Positions 13,175 through 26,397 are shown, counted from the first letter of the stretch. The stretch: 64,000 nt of DNA from Oscheius sp. JU75 (GCA_037178855.1 JASJZC010000007.1:5518001-5582000), one strand, 5' to 3'. Program-made: numbers and translations. The notes: generated from the sequence alone by a model not told the origin.

Positions 13175-14239
13175 CCTGTGCTGGAAAACATACGTATCTT
13201 TTTCCAAAATGACGACAATAATGTTGAAAATGTAAAATTCGTAATTTTTTCGTTTTTTCAGAAAGCTAAGCAAAAAATTAGGTAAAATGACTTTGGGTTA
13301 GCGTTTTGTGTTGAAATGAATTCACATGTGAGATGGACTCTGCGTCTCTGCCACCATGTCGCGGTCAGGTAGCTTCTATCGGCACAAGAAAAAGCTGGGT
13401 CACGCACAATGCCCTGTTTAAATGTTACGTTCAAAATTTAAAAAGGAAATATCTTTCCATACGCTTATCAAGCAAATGAAATCATTCTTAGGCATCTGGC
13501 AAAATGGTCACTCAAAAAAGCGATGAATCATTCGTTTTTCGCAGATAACAGGCTTGAAGGAAAAACAATGAACGTAAGCTTGCACAGTTCGAGATTGAAA
13601 GAGCCAAGCATTAGCAAACCGCCGCTTTTTAAGCATCTGCTGCGTATCGATTCCATAGCGTATCAATTGAAAGCGATTTACAGCAACATCACTAGTTTCA
13701 GTTTCTTTTTCAACAGCTGTTTAATGTAATTACAGAAAACTAATTACAAATAGATAAAACTAAGATTCGGTTAAAAACTACATGCTACATGTATGTAACA
13801 AGACTGTTTCATTGGTTATGAGAACCTTCGACAAAACTATAGTGTGAATTCTCGAAGCGATGAATCAACTTGTGACTGTTTAATGGTATCTGACCTGGGC
13901 TGGACACAACTAGTTTTCTACCGTATTGATACTATAAACGTTTATACCAAGAAAACTTACTCTCCGCCGAGACATTCTGCAGTGGAAGTTCGAGCAATTT
14001 CCTAAAGCAGACCGCAGTCAACTACTTGGGGCGAATCAATCCCTTTCCCATTGCATGCTAGACCCCTTTTTGTAGCTGGTCACCATGGTGAAGACTTAAT
14101 CATAAAATGTACATTAGAACATGGAAAACATGACCACTTCGAAGAAAATACAACCGGTAATCGGCGTGATTGAAAACCCATACAGGTTATAAAATGGCGT
14201 ATTTGGAATTGGGAGTACCAGTTGAAAATGTAGAGAAGC
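13175..14239. other. intergenic between CPT1 and spastin-like genes
   Basis: About 1 kb without a recognisable gene. It contains the CPT1 3' flank and the spastin-like promoter or unseen 5' exon. Confidence 0.45.
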
Positions 14240-17189
14240 TTATAGATCGAAGAGGGCGGCCATATCTCGGAGAGCGTTCTCAAACTGTGTCTGGAAGCGA
14301 CGAGAGTCACTGTTCTCTGCAGAATGGAAGCTGCTGATGTGGGCCAAAATGCTGTGGTTTCCTCCAAAACGGTAGCAAACCCCTGTAAGCGTAATTTCAG
14401 TCATATACTTCTAATATAAGTACCGTATCCTTCTTTAGCAACAGCTCCAAAGCAAGCTCCGAGCCAAGTATTGTTGATGTTGGTGTCTTCGTCATTTTGT
14501 TGGGTCACATTGGGAACATGAGAGGTGGACAAGAACCACTTCTGGTTGATGTAGTGTTCCAAGAAGGGTGAAGAGATTCCAAAACCCTTGGACAGGACGA
14601 ACAGCACAAAGAGATGACGGTCAATTCCCTTTCCGACCATACATTCTCGGTTGCGGAGACCGTGCACTTCAGCAGCCTTCTTCAACTTGGCAATCTTCTT
14701 GGTTTTCGGGGCATTAGGGTTGAGAAAGGTTGTGACAAAGTCGCAGGACTCGTCACCAACTGTACGAAGAGTTTCAGTCCGAGAGTACTTGTAGAAACGA
14801 GGCGAAGCAGGCTCATATGTCAACTTGAAGGCTCCTTGGTCCTTAACATTTCAGTGTTAAAAATTTGCATTTATATATATACCCTATAGCAAGCCAGCTG
14901 AATAGCCATCTGTACGAAGGCATCAGGAGAGACTCCACATTTCTTAATCAGCCCTTTTCCAAACTCGCGGAAGACACACGAAGCAAGATCAACATCATCC
15001 GAAGCGACCTTGTGCGAGGCAAAGATTCGTTCGATTTCGGTGTCCATCTGCGAGACGCTTGTTTAAAAAACTAGAATGAGCAAGTTAACCTCGGGAGATA
15101 CATCAACATCCAATCTTTGAGCAAATGTGATGGATTTCCTGTCAGCCTCGGTAATCTTTTCAATCTCCTTCTGTTGCTCGAGAGGCGGGTACTCCAGAAT
15201 ATCGACGTCCATGGTCATAAAGTTTTCCATGATGTGGTCAAACTCAGCTCCATCAGCGATTGAGTGTTCCGTTGTTCCTCCAGCCTGTATATAAAATAGT
15301 CATTTGTAACTATTGAATCCTACCCTAGCCGTCTGCAGATTGATTTGGTAGTTCAGGGATTTGTCACACCATCTGTCTCTTCCATTACCGGTCAGCATTG
15401 TCTTCATGAAGTACGATAGCTTCTCCGGGTGCTCCTGAACTTCAGAATAAAAAACTATTGACTCATGTGCTCACCGGATCGTAACCGTAACCTTCATTAT
15501 CGTCCAAGACCAAAAATAGGAAACCACTTTCAATCAGCTCTAGTGTCTTCTTGTTGACTGGATGGTCCAGGAAGAATCTCTTTCTGTTGCGAGCCCATTG
15601 ATCACGACTATCGTGAGTGAGAGTACAAACTCTTCCCATCTGGTCTTCTTCCTTCTCCGAACGCTCCAGAATGTCGGCAAAGATTCTGAAAGAAGATAAA
15701 ATTTTCTGAAATTGTGGGTGAAATATTACTTGGTTAGCTCGTCGATAGTGTACATACGTCTATCCTTGTCACAAAGATCAACTTTGTAGAAGTTTCCGCG
15801 GCAGAGACAGACAAGATGACGAGAAATTCCGTAATTTTTCAGGTAGTCGCATTTCTCATCCGGAATGCGGGTCACAGAGTACATCTTCTCATAATGTCTT
15901 CCGCAGACCAGTCCTTGGCCGAGCTGATAGTTGTGAAGGTAAAATTATTGCTTTGCAACCAACCGGTTTGATATTCTGCGCATCCATTGCTAAATGAGAG
16001 AGCGCTTCAATGAAGATGACGTGAGCCGCACGAACGGCAACTGTAGCCGGCCGATCCTCAAACAAATCAACATGGGCGACACTACTGTTGATTAGAAGGG
16101 GAGTTCTGAAGCAAAATGTTGTAGAAAATGTACTGCAGTTTGACATACTTGCTGTACAAATAAGCGTACTTCTCCCAGAAAGGAGTAATGTAGTTATCCG
16201 CGAACAGCGAGTAGATACGGGCATAGTTGTGGAGTTTGCGGCCTTCTCTGTTCAAGAATTCTTCTGCCTGCTCCTTGATTGCAGCAAAGTCTTCCTAAGC
16301 AGCAGTATTAAACAAAATAAAGGACGTGTTCTTACCGTAGAATGGAGATTTTTGACGGATCCGAGGTATCTCTTGATGGTATCCTCGAGATCGGGACACG
16401 AGGGCGAAGGCAGAAGAAGATCCGTCGATTTGAGAAGTGGAGGTGAAAATGAGAGAATCTTGTGCAGTAGCTAAAAATACATAGTTACGTTATCTGCGAC
16501 GACGTAGTCTCATATCAGTGCACATCCGTGCTAAAGAGACTAATCGCTCTATTCCGTTTACGCGGAGTCGTATCACTGTGAAGTGTGGTCTAGCCTAGGC
16601 GAGCTATCTTCGCTGAATCCGCTACTCTTTATTTGATAGACGATTTTGCCCAGCAACTTAAAAAGCGACTGATAAAAACAAACATCTGGAAACCAGGACG
16701 GACTTTTTGATAAGGCGAACAAAATAACTTACACCCCAGATACGAGTAATGAACGATGGTTTCTTGGGATTCTCGAAGAGGTATCCCTTGTAAGAAAAGT
16801 AGAATCTCTTCAAAAACTGGCGCAGAACAACGACAGGCACATAAATTGCAATAGCCGAGACTGCGGCGATCTTTGCTAGCTGAAAACAGAATGTGAAATG
16901 AAGTGACTGGACCTACTTCAGCGTAGAAATTATCAAATTTAGGCAGAGCATTCATCAGTGAATTTGCTGGGACCTTGTAGCAGTAAGCTCCTACAGCTGT
17001 GACGCTTCCAACAAAGTAAAAAGGCTTGACTGGCCATAGTCGGTTATCCAACGTGTTCTGAAAACATAGTAAAAGGCAAAAGTAAGAAAAACTAACGTAA
17101 AATTTATACCAGGTACGGTCCAAAGTTGAAGGAAACTTTTTCACGACAGGAAATGGTGGCTTTATTACTTTCTTCTCGGTTGAGACCAT
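14240..17189 (-). CDS. CPT1: carnitine O-palmitoyltransferase 1-like, outer mitochondrial membrane
   Basis: Long multi-exon gene starting MVSTEKKVIKPPFPVVKKFP. Two hydrophobic segments near the N-terminus (around PFYFVGSVTAVGAYCY and IAAVSAIAIYVPVVVL), followed by KGYLFENPKKPSFITRIWG, reproduce the two-membrane-helix layout specific to CPT1. The catalytic half starts at LLLPSPSCPDLEDTIKRYLG and includes the catalytic-His segment TTEHSIADGAEFDHIMENF, GKGIDRHLFVLFV, WFLSTSH and GAVAKEGYGTYI. The C-terminus (ISSFHSAENSDSRRFQ, then DMAALFDL and stop) is in register with animal CPT1. It catalyses palmitoyl-CoA to palmitoylcarnitine transfer, the committed step for mitochondrial fatty-acid import. 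Nematodes have several paralogues. Introns are around 40 nt. Confidence 0.9.
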
Positions 17190-18360
17190 TCTAAAACCAC
17201 TTGGTTACAGGTAAAACGATTGAAAAGAAAGATAGTTTAAGACAAGAACAAGATAAGAACAAAGAATGGTCTAGTTGACTCGGATTGCCGCTTGTTCCAG
17301 TTGGTGGTTGCTAATATTCAAGAGAGATAAGAGAGAACGGGCGTGCAGTGCTTGGAGAACAAAGTACAAGACAGCGCAGGAAACTGGATCTCGCGCAATT
17401 CTCCCGTACCAGCTTGCGACATGGTTTCATCCGCAAGGATTGACGACCACTAGACCACAATTGACCCACCACTCACAGGATTGGGGAAAACAACAAAGTT
17501 TTGATGAAGAACCTTCGGAGAGGAGGGCTAGGTGGTCAATAAGTGCAGAATAGGGGCAAAAAACAACATATAACGGGCTGACCTCATGATTGAGCGTTCG
17601 AGACAAGAGATGCGTCACCAATAAATATTCCCGCAGTTTATCTCCAGTCCTTTAACAGTATTGAAGACGAATTCATCATTTTGAGGTAGATTGAAACCAC
17701 TAAAAACGCATTCGTGAGAATAGATCCTTGAAACGTCACAGAGAAATAGTTTGTTTTCGTCTTAAATTGATAAACAAGAAAGTTTTTTTTTGTGTAGAAT
17801 CGGGCAAATGCATACCAAAAAAAGTAATAATAGAGTGAAGATACTGTCAAGAAGGGGAATATTGGCCCTCTGGGGGGCCCGAATGAAGTTATGGGGTTGT
17901 TTTTGTAGCCACCAACATATTAGGCAAATTTAAGTAACAAGCCATACAACAAGAAGTAACAACAAGTTACTCCTAAGAAGCTTGTAAATTTACCGATATG
18001 ATATTCGAGAGTTGTATGTGATGAAAATAAAGTTTTGAAGTAAACGACGTACTGAGATTACCGACATTCTCATTTTATTCAGAAGTCAAATTTACTAGAA
18101 GCATTTTAAACTTGTGTCTGTTTAAATTTTAAACCTAGAAACGGAACTATACAATAGAAGAGGCCTTCGTTATCCTAGACTTGAAATATTGCTTATTTCA
18201 TTCCTTCTTTTGAAATCAATGGTAACGATAGTTGTTTTCTGGCGGCTTCTCGCGTCACCTTCTACCAGACGGAATACAGGATAGCCCATTTACATCGCCC
18301 CGCCTCCTTGCGGACCTTAAAGGCAAACTGACACTGCGGGTGTATGGTGTCCTCGAGAAC

Positions 18361-18712
18361 GCGTTTTTGAATTTGAATTTTGTACGCGAAGTTCAAAAAT
18401 CTTGCATTTTGGTTTCTTTCTCGGTTTTTAAGTATGTTTAATCAAATCACCGTCAAATTCTACCCTGTAACAGGCTACTTCGATAGAAGAATTAGCAAGA
18501 AAAATGAAGAAAATATCCGTACAAAGGGAAAAAGACAGCGTTTTGTCCATTTTTCTGTCAAAGTAGTCTATTGTAGGTAGAACTTGACAGCGAATCAATT
18601 GAACACACTTAGAAACCGAGAAAATAAATGTAAAGCACCGAAAAATACCAAAAGAGACTTGAACTCTGAAAAATTTATTTTCCGGCACAAATATTCAAAT
18701 TCAAAAAGCACG
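18361..18712. repeat. long imperfect inverted repeat (foldback element)
   Basis: The left arm at 18361-18488 and right arm at about 18550-18712 are reverse complements with mismatches and small gaps, separated by about 60 nt. The inner arms match best: tcggtttttaagtatgttta at 18421 against the complement of the right arm, tcggtttctaagtgtgttca. Both arms encode related nonsense peptides on opposite strands (FYPVTGYFDRR and VLPTIDYFDRK), which confirms the symmetry. It could be a foldback transposon or MITE relic, or a source of hairpin RNA. No transposase or clear target-site duplication was seen. Confidence 0.75.
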
Positions 18713-19380
18713 ACGGTTCATTCGTTCAAAAAAAAATTTTGCCGACGTCAGATAAGTACAGAAACGGATTTTTTCGGTGCCTTGCCCTTGTTCTAATCCT
18801 GTCTCGTATTGTTTATCGTGGCCACTTTATTGAAAATAGCTTGTAAGAACAATACAAAAAGAATATCGAGGAACCAGACGGGTTGCAAATTTTCAAGTGA
18901 AAACAGTGTTTACATAACAGGGTCACAGGCAAGTAGAAAGAGGAGCCTAAATGGACGGTGGGATCCCAATAAGAACCGCACTCAGCTTCATTCGGTCACG
19001 TAAGGACAGAAAATGGGCCGAGTTGCCCGTTTTCTTAGTCATAAAAAGGTGATTCCGATTTGATACAGTACATTATTCCATGGCATTTGACAGCGTATCA
19101 TATCACCTGCTGTTCGCCAACAATACATAGACGCTTGCACAAATCTTTCTTTGATGTCATACTATTTCATCTTCTTTGTATTGTTTCGTTAGTTTATAAA
19201 ACCATTTTAGATGCTTACGTCATCTTTTCTTTGTTATCAGAATTTGGAAAACAATCTATGCGGCTGCTTTCCTCTTCATGATTAAGCTAGACTGGTTCAA
19301 CTTGACAGTAGTGCGCTTGAAAAATACAAAAATTAGTTGACTGAAGATGATCCATTCTATTAAAGAACTGTCGTTTCCGT

Positions 19381-19438
19381 GTATTCTCGAACCCGGGTCG
19401 TTCGAACGGAAAGTGAGCTGGCAACACCTGAGCCACAA
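19381..19438 (-). repeat. tRNA-like (pol III A/B box) relic, possible SINE
   Basis: On the minus strand TGGCTCAGGTG (A-box-like) is followed at normal spacing by CCCGGGTTCGAGAATAC (B-box-like). No cloverleaf with proper acceptor and anticodon stems can be drawn, so it is not a functional tRNA. A tRNA-derived SINE head is the likely explanation. Confidence 0.4.
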
Positions 19439-19928
19439 ATGTAAGTGCGCTCAGAGAAAAAACCCGAGGGGTAAACTGGGCGCCCTGACGCTACCGCTAG
19501 CAACAGGCTACAGACTCAATTGGCCCACAACAGGGAGCTAGACGGAGAAGGAAAAGTTACTCAATCCGGGCCAGTATGGTCCGATGTCTTACTTGTTCAT
19601 CATTCAATGTAACATTCCAAAAAAACAGACATGTTGCTAACGCTTTGACGACGAAAGTCAATGCGTTAGCAAGATTTCCTAAGTCAAAAATCATGATAAT
19701 ATTCAAACATAAAGCTCTTCAAACATAAAATGTCCTGTCATCTGTCGAAGAATTTGAAGAAGCCAAACCTGAGTTGCAAGCCAAAGCAACAACATGGAAA
19801 CTGCACCAAGCTTCAACTGGTTTGTTTTCCAAAAATTCTGCAATTTTTTAATCTTTCAACAAAGAAAAGCAGCGTATTACAACCCTTTTTTTAACATGAG
19901 CTAGATTTTCGATGTAAACAAGGAAGTA

Positions 19929-20509
19929 TCATTTTACTTGCTCGTTTTGTCCATTAAGCCTAAGGAAACGACAATCCCTTTCATCACATGAAAAACTTAT
20001 TTGTGTTTTGAACACAGACAGCGTGTCTGGTGACAGGACATAATCATGATGTCTGTATTCAACAGTAGACAAATCCTCTTCATACGCTGCTCGAAAACAG
20101 TTTCGGCACAAAAATGTTTTCTTTCTACTTCATCTTCGATGAAATACTTCACATTTTATCTTAACACAAACCCGAGAGGCTGGCCCACTGCTTCCTCACG
20201 CCGGACGATGGAATCGGCAAATTGAGACTGACCCGCTTTTACTGAAATCACGATGATATCACCTGCAAAAAGTTCATTTACAAGGGCTATGGAGGGGATG
20301 GAAACAACTTTGTCGTCGAATTTGAGTGTCAGACTAAATGCTTTTATACTACATTGACTTTTTGGATGAAGGTTATCTGAGTTCAGTAAGACATCGTTGG
20401 CAAAGTGTTCATCCTTAGAGCAGACAAAATCTCTTCCCATTATTGTCGAGGCAGCATACAATTTCACTGTGATTAATTTTCGATCGTAAAAAATGGTCAA
20501 CTCTTCCAT
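19929..20509 (-). CDS. unrecognised small protein with C-terminal CxxC...CxxxxC motif
   Basis: Start MEELTIFYDRKLITVKLYAA, two nucleotides behind a splice acceptor (atatttag). Exon 1 encodes about 115 residues with alternating hydrophobic residues (FSLTLKFDDKVVSI, FAGDIIVISVKAG), perhaps a beta-rich or ubiquitin-like fold. Reading through gives a stop, but a 39-nt intron (donor after GGGTTTGT, acceptor gatgaag) joins it in frame to KKTFLCRNCFRAAYEED through FSCDERDC, a possible C4 zinc ribbon, ending NGQNEQVK. About 175 residues in total. I do not recognise the family. The in-frame joint and the metal-type cysteines support a real gene, but it could be spurious. Confidence 0.45.
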
Positions 20510-23500
20510 ATCTAAATATTATGAACTTTTCTGTGATATCCACAGCCATGACCAGTCATAAATTGCGTGAGCTGGCGAAATTCCAGTCAGCCAGCTGTTA
20601 CCACTTCAGTGATCCCTGTGCTAAGGCGCGAATTTGTGGCATTTTTCGCGCCAAGCACACAAAGGTTGACCTTGGTATGCGGGAAGTTGGCTGTCTGCCA
20701 GACTGTTGGCCACCCTCACGAGAAAAAAGAGAAAGACTAGTACTCTTACTAAACGAAGTGAGCGCAGTCTCGCGAAGTTCAAAGGTTTCTCACGGCGCGT
20801 GATGCATACTGGGAAGGTCTGAAACAGCCCTGGACTCAATGGTAAGGCCGCGCAAAAAACGGTATTCACGGAACAGTTAGCACGTGTCTGGGAAAGGAAG
20901 ATCCGCTGTACTATCCTGGGAAGTAACCCATACCTATAAATTTGGCTTTTGTTCCCTAATCTTAGATCGTTAAGAAGCGTCTGAGCTTCCTTTCGCATTG
21001 CGTTATCATAAAATCAGCTGTCGGTTCCATTGAGTACCTGGCTCATTTTGATAAGAAGTCTCAAAATGTCAGAAGCACATTTTCCTCGTTTACATTTCAA
21101 GCATCACATGTCTCCCTGCTGTCCGCAGCATAAACAGTCTCTTTCCCATTTTAGCAATGATACGAAAAAGTTGCTCCTCATCTATCATGCATATGCCGCC
21201 GAGTCGTCAAATGGCTCTTCTTGGACCACACATAGACTAAGTCTTCAGACATGTTTGGTCAGGTTCAAAGATGTTGAACAAGCAACACCAATAATCTAGA
21301 TGTTGTGTTGACTCTGCGCACTTCTCTGCTCTTTCGAGGAGTCTTTTGCTTGAGGTAAATCCCAGATTTGAGTGATCCTCATGGTGAGCAGGAACACAAC
21401 AAGGACAAGCATAGAATACTATTCATTATGTACAGTTTCACTTTGAAAGTAATTTTGGCTTTACTTTTCTGAACCATATTTGCAAAATCTGACCAAACAT
21501 TACTAATGTCCGTTATTCAAAATGTTCGTCACTAATCCTGTAAAATTTCCAAACTGTAAAGCATTTAGCTGGTCTTCCTCTTACACTTTATGTGTTTTTG
21601 TCATTCTCTCTTTTGCTATGCAACTAGTCATGCTGCGCATCTTAGTCACACCTTGTCTGAAAGATTTGAACTTACACAAGCACACACAACTACTATCCTT
21701 CAATAACTTGCCCTTTCTGTTTATGAGAAAAAATGTCGCGTATCAAGTTTATACTTTGTAATGTAGTCGAGGTCCCCTTGTGAGTTCCATAGTCGAAACC
21801 ACCAATTCTCGGAGATTCAACTTGAGATCCTCGAAGATCGCAACGTACTTTCACGTTATCCATCCTTAAGTGTCCGGTTGCGTCATGCGTGTTGCTGTTT
21901 GCGTTCCGCGTGTCTGTCCGGTCTGCCGGTCTTGTCTTTCCGGATGGGGCGGACGGTGTTGGTCGCTTTGCCGTCTGGCACAAAAAGTTCTAGCTTTCTG
22001 CGTGCTACCGATGGCATTTCATTGTGTTGGCGATGACGTTTTTGGCTACTACCTTTGTTACTCTTTTTACAGACTCTTTCTATTCATTCTTTACGTTGAG
22101 AACCTTTATACAACATTGTTTTCCTATTTTCTTGTTTCCCATTCAGATTCTCCCTTTTCGGCTACGATCATTTTTCCCTATGACCTTGTCCACTATTTCA
22201 TCTTGTTTACTACTGTCACAAGACGGAGACAGGCGATATTTTGGCTAATACAAAATGTTTGTTCACATGGAATTGACTTGGTGGGCCTGTTTACAAGCCA
22301 TTTTTGTTTACGCGCGATCTCCTCCTCTATCAATAGGGCCGAAAGATGATAGCCCGGATGCGTTATGCAAGTTGTTTGTTTTTTGTCCCCGGCTGTTTTG
22401 TGTCCTCTACAGTATTACCCTTTTTCTCAGAAACTCTATCAACATCTCTTCCTTCGCCGCAACGCAAATAACCATATGGCAAACAGCTGGCAAGAAAGAC
22501 TTTTTCAATGCCACGGTCTCGGGTAATCTTTAGGTAGTGTGCGAAAATGGCATGTCATGCCAATACCGGCCTGGGGTTGATGTAAAAAGAGAGGTCGAAA
22601 ACCGGTCGAGAGTCAATCGTACTCTCGGAAACTGATTGGCAGTCGCGACCCGGCGCGACCCCTCCAGCAAAGAACTGCCGAATCAGAAAACATTACCCGG
22701 TCTATTTCCGAAGTTTTTCGTCTGTGCGCGACGACAACGTTAGGCTGATGAACGCAAAGAGACCGCATTCGTAAAACCACAAATTAATCAAAAGCTCTGC
22801 AACGTGATTTACTCCTTTGACACTGTCCAGACGCAAATCACGAGCATGTGTCTAATAGATCAGCTTGCGAAGTTTTACTATGTTTTGTTGAAGAGCAGAG
22901 CTCTCGGTGTTAAAACAGAATACTACAGCATACTTATATTTTCCGAAGTTCAAATTCTAACAGGTTGTCATAAGGGACGACCATAATCGCCAGTCTAAAA
23001 AGGTATTGGATCCTTCATCTATAGACGAGAACTGGTTTTAAATTTCTCATATGGTCACGGCAGTAACCTTCAATTACGTCGACGCTGTTTTTCCTGTCTA
23101 CTCATCGAGTGAAAGTTACTATAAGGCAGTGAGGAACTAGTAGACCCAATATTTCCCCTCCTTCTTCGATGTTACACCATTGCCACAAATGTACAAGAGG
23201 TTATTCGGTTTCTCGGAGCGGTTAACCTACTCACCTTTCCGGTTGCTTGAGACCGCTCTTTAATCTGCCCCCGAAAAAAATTCTATCGGGGGGATTTCCC
23301 CCTAAGGGCATGCCGACCTTCCTTCTGCCATTGGCGTACCGTCCCGCGCAGACAGACGAACTCGTTCGGCGACACTTTCTCCTCGAACGACTGGATCGAG
23401 CATGTACTTTCATTGCCAAGAGGCAGCTTTCGTTTAGTGTGCCGTTCGTTTCTTCCTCCTCGAGATGAGGTCGTTTTTTGCGACGTTCCATCTCATTTTC

Positions 23501-26397
23501 GGCACAACTTTTGTCATTCTTTGTGGCATTATCGCGCGTCTTCTCTCCTTCTCTCGTTTTCGTTACAGAAGAGCCTGTAGGTGCTTATCGATCTCTTAGA
23601 TCGCTACTGCGTGTGTTTCTGCTGCAACTTTGTACATTTGTTGGCGCAAACCGGTCGTTGCCATTGCACGTGAGACAGCTGAAAGAATGACTGCCATGGT
23701 GTGCCCCGCTAGAATCACTTCAGTTGTCGCTGGAAGTATGGAATCTCGTGAATCACACGATGTACTATAGTATTTGTTGTTGTATGCGCGTGAACAGTGC
23801 GGTCAGAGAACTTGTAGAAAATCGCATACCAAAAATAGTCTTGGCCTTTTATGACTTCTCGTAGTGATACCGTCAGAATTATACCCTTCAAGTCTTCCCA
23901 AATGCCATAGTCAAAAGTGAAAGTGCCGTGGCTATTGTAGTTTTCTCGGCAAAATCTGCATCTCGATCTCACTTTCGTCTAGGTTGCCATTGTGTTCAGT
24001 TCAGTCTCCGCCCCTCCAACCAAGGTACAGAAACGGCCGCCCCTTCCTCCAAAAGCTTTTTTCCTGTCAGCTGTTCAGGCTCACCTCTTGATGTTCCTTG
24101 ACGTCATGATCCTCCCTGGGCTTTTTCCTGATATTAACTAGAAAGCAGATCTAGCTTCCTCGCATTTTTTGTCCCCGTGAAACCTTCTCAGCTCCTGTTC
24201 ATTTTTTTGATGTTTGCTCAGGCAAGTCCTTTGTTTTATGGTTCAGGTTTTCCGTGACGCACTTCCCGTGTTCCTGCCCCAACTCTCTTGTGGAAAGTAA
24301 ACTGTGTTCTTATGTTCTCTTGTAAAAATGAAGAAACGCAGAAGTGTGAATGCTCCAATTTTCCATTCTTCAGACTCGGACTAGTCACAAGCAGCGCAAT
24401 ATACATTTGGCCGCTATCATCTTTTTTATTATACTGATAAGCTTAAGCCCTGTCAAACTTTTTCTCTGAGAAAAAGACCATCAGGTGTTATGTTATCAGT
24501 AAAAACTGACCGATGGCTTATCACTATTCGTTTTCAGCTATCCGATGAATCTTGACTGCCATAAATAGTCTCGATCTGTTGCGTTTTGTCATATGATCCC
24601 TTTTATGCCTACCGGTATCCCCTTTTCCATATGACTTCATCTCCCTCTATGATCATCGTTCCGTTGTCACATGATCTCGGTTATTCTTGTCATTGTGTAA
24701 TACTTTAAAGCGATCCTCAGTTTGCTTTTTCTTGATTGGTCTTGATTTTGAGACCTCGACAGCCTTACTACGCCCTTGAGGGTGTAAACTGCTACCAGCT
24801 GATTCGCACCTTCCATTTTTTTCTTTCCTGTACGCCTCTATTTACTGACTAAGCGACTCCTCCGCTGGAGGTACTCGTTGCCGTTCGCAGTCGAGTGGTT
24901 CTCACGCAGCCATCGCTTCCTATGCGCAAGGATTTCAGCGTAGAGACTTTTCACGCTACAACGCCCGGGGGCACGGCCTTGAAAAGATCAAAAGCGTATT
25001 ATATGAGTGCCAATCAGCACAAATCGTTTTGACTTATGCCAGCTGCTTCTCCTTTTTCCTTCTAGGCAACCGTTAGTGTACGCTAGTCATCGTTATTCGC
25101 CTTTTCATTTTCGACGCATCGTTCTTCTTTCTTCCCGTTCCTTGCACCGTGTGGTGAATTCTCCCGAACGGCAGAGCGAGATAGTTGTTTGTTTTCAATG
25201 TGGTAGTCCCCCGTCTCATTCTCACAGCTTACGCATTTTAATGTTTCAGCAGCACATTTCTGTGCCGAGTGGCAACAATTTCGACTGATCACGTCAGCTG
25301 TTAATGATAAAGTGCATGGTTCGGTTCCGGGCGAAATAAATCAAAGTTCAGCTGTGTCTAGCCCTCGACACTCCTCCCACGTGGTCCCGCACTTTCTTTG
25401 TATTTTTGTTCACAGTACCAGACCGGTTTGAGGCAAGAACAGCGATTAGCATATGCCATTGGAACTCGTTCCGTACCGCTATGCCAAATTCTGCCCCCGG
25501 GGTTGCCACCCTTGCCCCCGTTTCACTTACGCCCGTCTCGGTCACTGTTCCGTGCTGCCGTTTTTGCTTCTGTCTTGACAATCTCGCGCGCGCTTCTAGG
25601 GCTTGTCATGCCGCATCACCTGAGAAAAACCGGCTAAACTCACGTGACCTTGGCTCTCTGTCCTTCGAAGGCTGGTCTCGTCGGTCAAATTCTGTCTGTG
25701 ATTCTTATCGGACTTTCTCTTTCATGTTCCGATGCGTGCGCAGTCTGTGCCATTGTAAGGATGCCCTGCTGAGAAATTTCACCAATTTGGTGGAAGAGAA
25801 ACTTGTGATTTCTGAGACAGCGTCTCGTTTTTTATTGCCTCGAAATTTGTGTGGGACAGAGCTCCCGTGCGACACTGCATGTGATTGCTAACAGTTGCTC
25901 TCTTGCCGCACGGGTTCCTCTTCTTTCTTTGTACTAAGAAACAAGAAATCCTGAGAGAAATTGATAGCTAGGTTTTTTACCCGGCTTGACCAGTTGCTAC
26001 CGACAAATACTCCATAACTTGAGCTCTTGACCATGACTATACACTGTCTTTTCGAGCCATCATGAACCTCTTTACCCTCTGTTCAGGTTCTTGTTCTCCT
26101 CTCATAACTTTACCCTATTCCAAAAACCAGTTCATAATAAAAACTTACAGATTCATCATTGATTCGCCTTTGTGAACGAACGGGCTTGTCTTTCCTCAGG
26201 CAAGCTCGATCATCTCTCTTTTACGAGTCGAGACTACCAGGTGAGCCAAAAACTATTGAATTCGTCAAAAGCTTTAACTAATGTTTGCCTGAAGCACACA
26301 CACAAAAACCCATAAGCAAAAAGGTGCGTTTGTTTGTAAAAGGCTCTGAGCTTACAAACTTACATACTACTTTGTAAAAAGGTTTTGCAGAACTATA
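20510..26397. other. 5.9-kb gene-poor region upstream of the CCCH zinc finger gene
   Basis: No convincing gene on either strand. Pyrimidine-rich + strand tracts and repeated CAGCTG E-boxes (for example near 20591, 22484, 23678, 24068, 24796, 25298) suggest regulatory DNA for the gene starting at 26398. A 19-bp palindrome, CTTTTTCTC-T-GAGAAAAAG, lies at 24458-24476. Confidence 0.45.

Larger units (their letters stand above)
17190..19928. other. intergenic, contains a long inverted repeat and a tRNA-like relic
   Basis: 2.7 kb upstream of CPT1 with no recognisable gene. AT-rich. The two structures inside are listed separately. Confidence 0.5.

Noticed and set aside
13175-13273. Hydrophobic upstream extension of the spastin-like frame
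   Set aside because: It has no ATG and is separated from the MIT region by a strong splice acceptor, so it is most likely intron.
21693-24000. Scattered minus-strand frames with similar GFDYG / FDYGIWEDLKG wording (21693-21983, 23715-23972)
   Set aside because: Resemblance is only a few residues, no in-frame splice joints link them, and nucleotide similarity is weak. Not enough for a gene.
24458-24476. 19-bp palindrome CTTTTTCTC-T-GAGAAAAAG
   Set aside because: Short, low-complexity and expected occasionally by chance; not followed by a T-run or gene end.
25406-25891. 161-codon open frame on + upstream of the CCCH gene
   Set aside because: No recognisable domain, no splice context and overlapping open frames of similar size in this low-stop region; composition looks non-coding.
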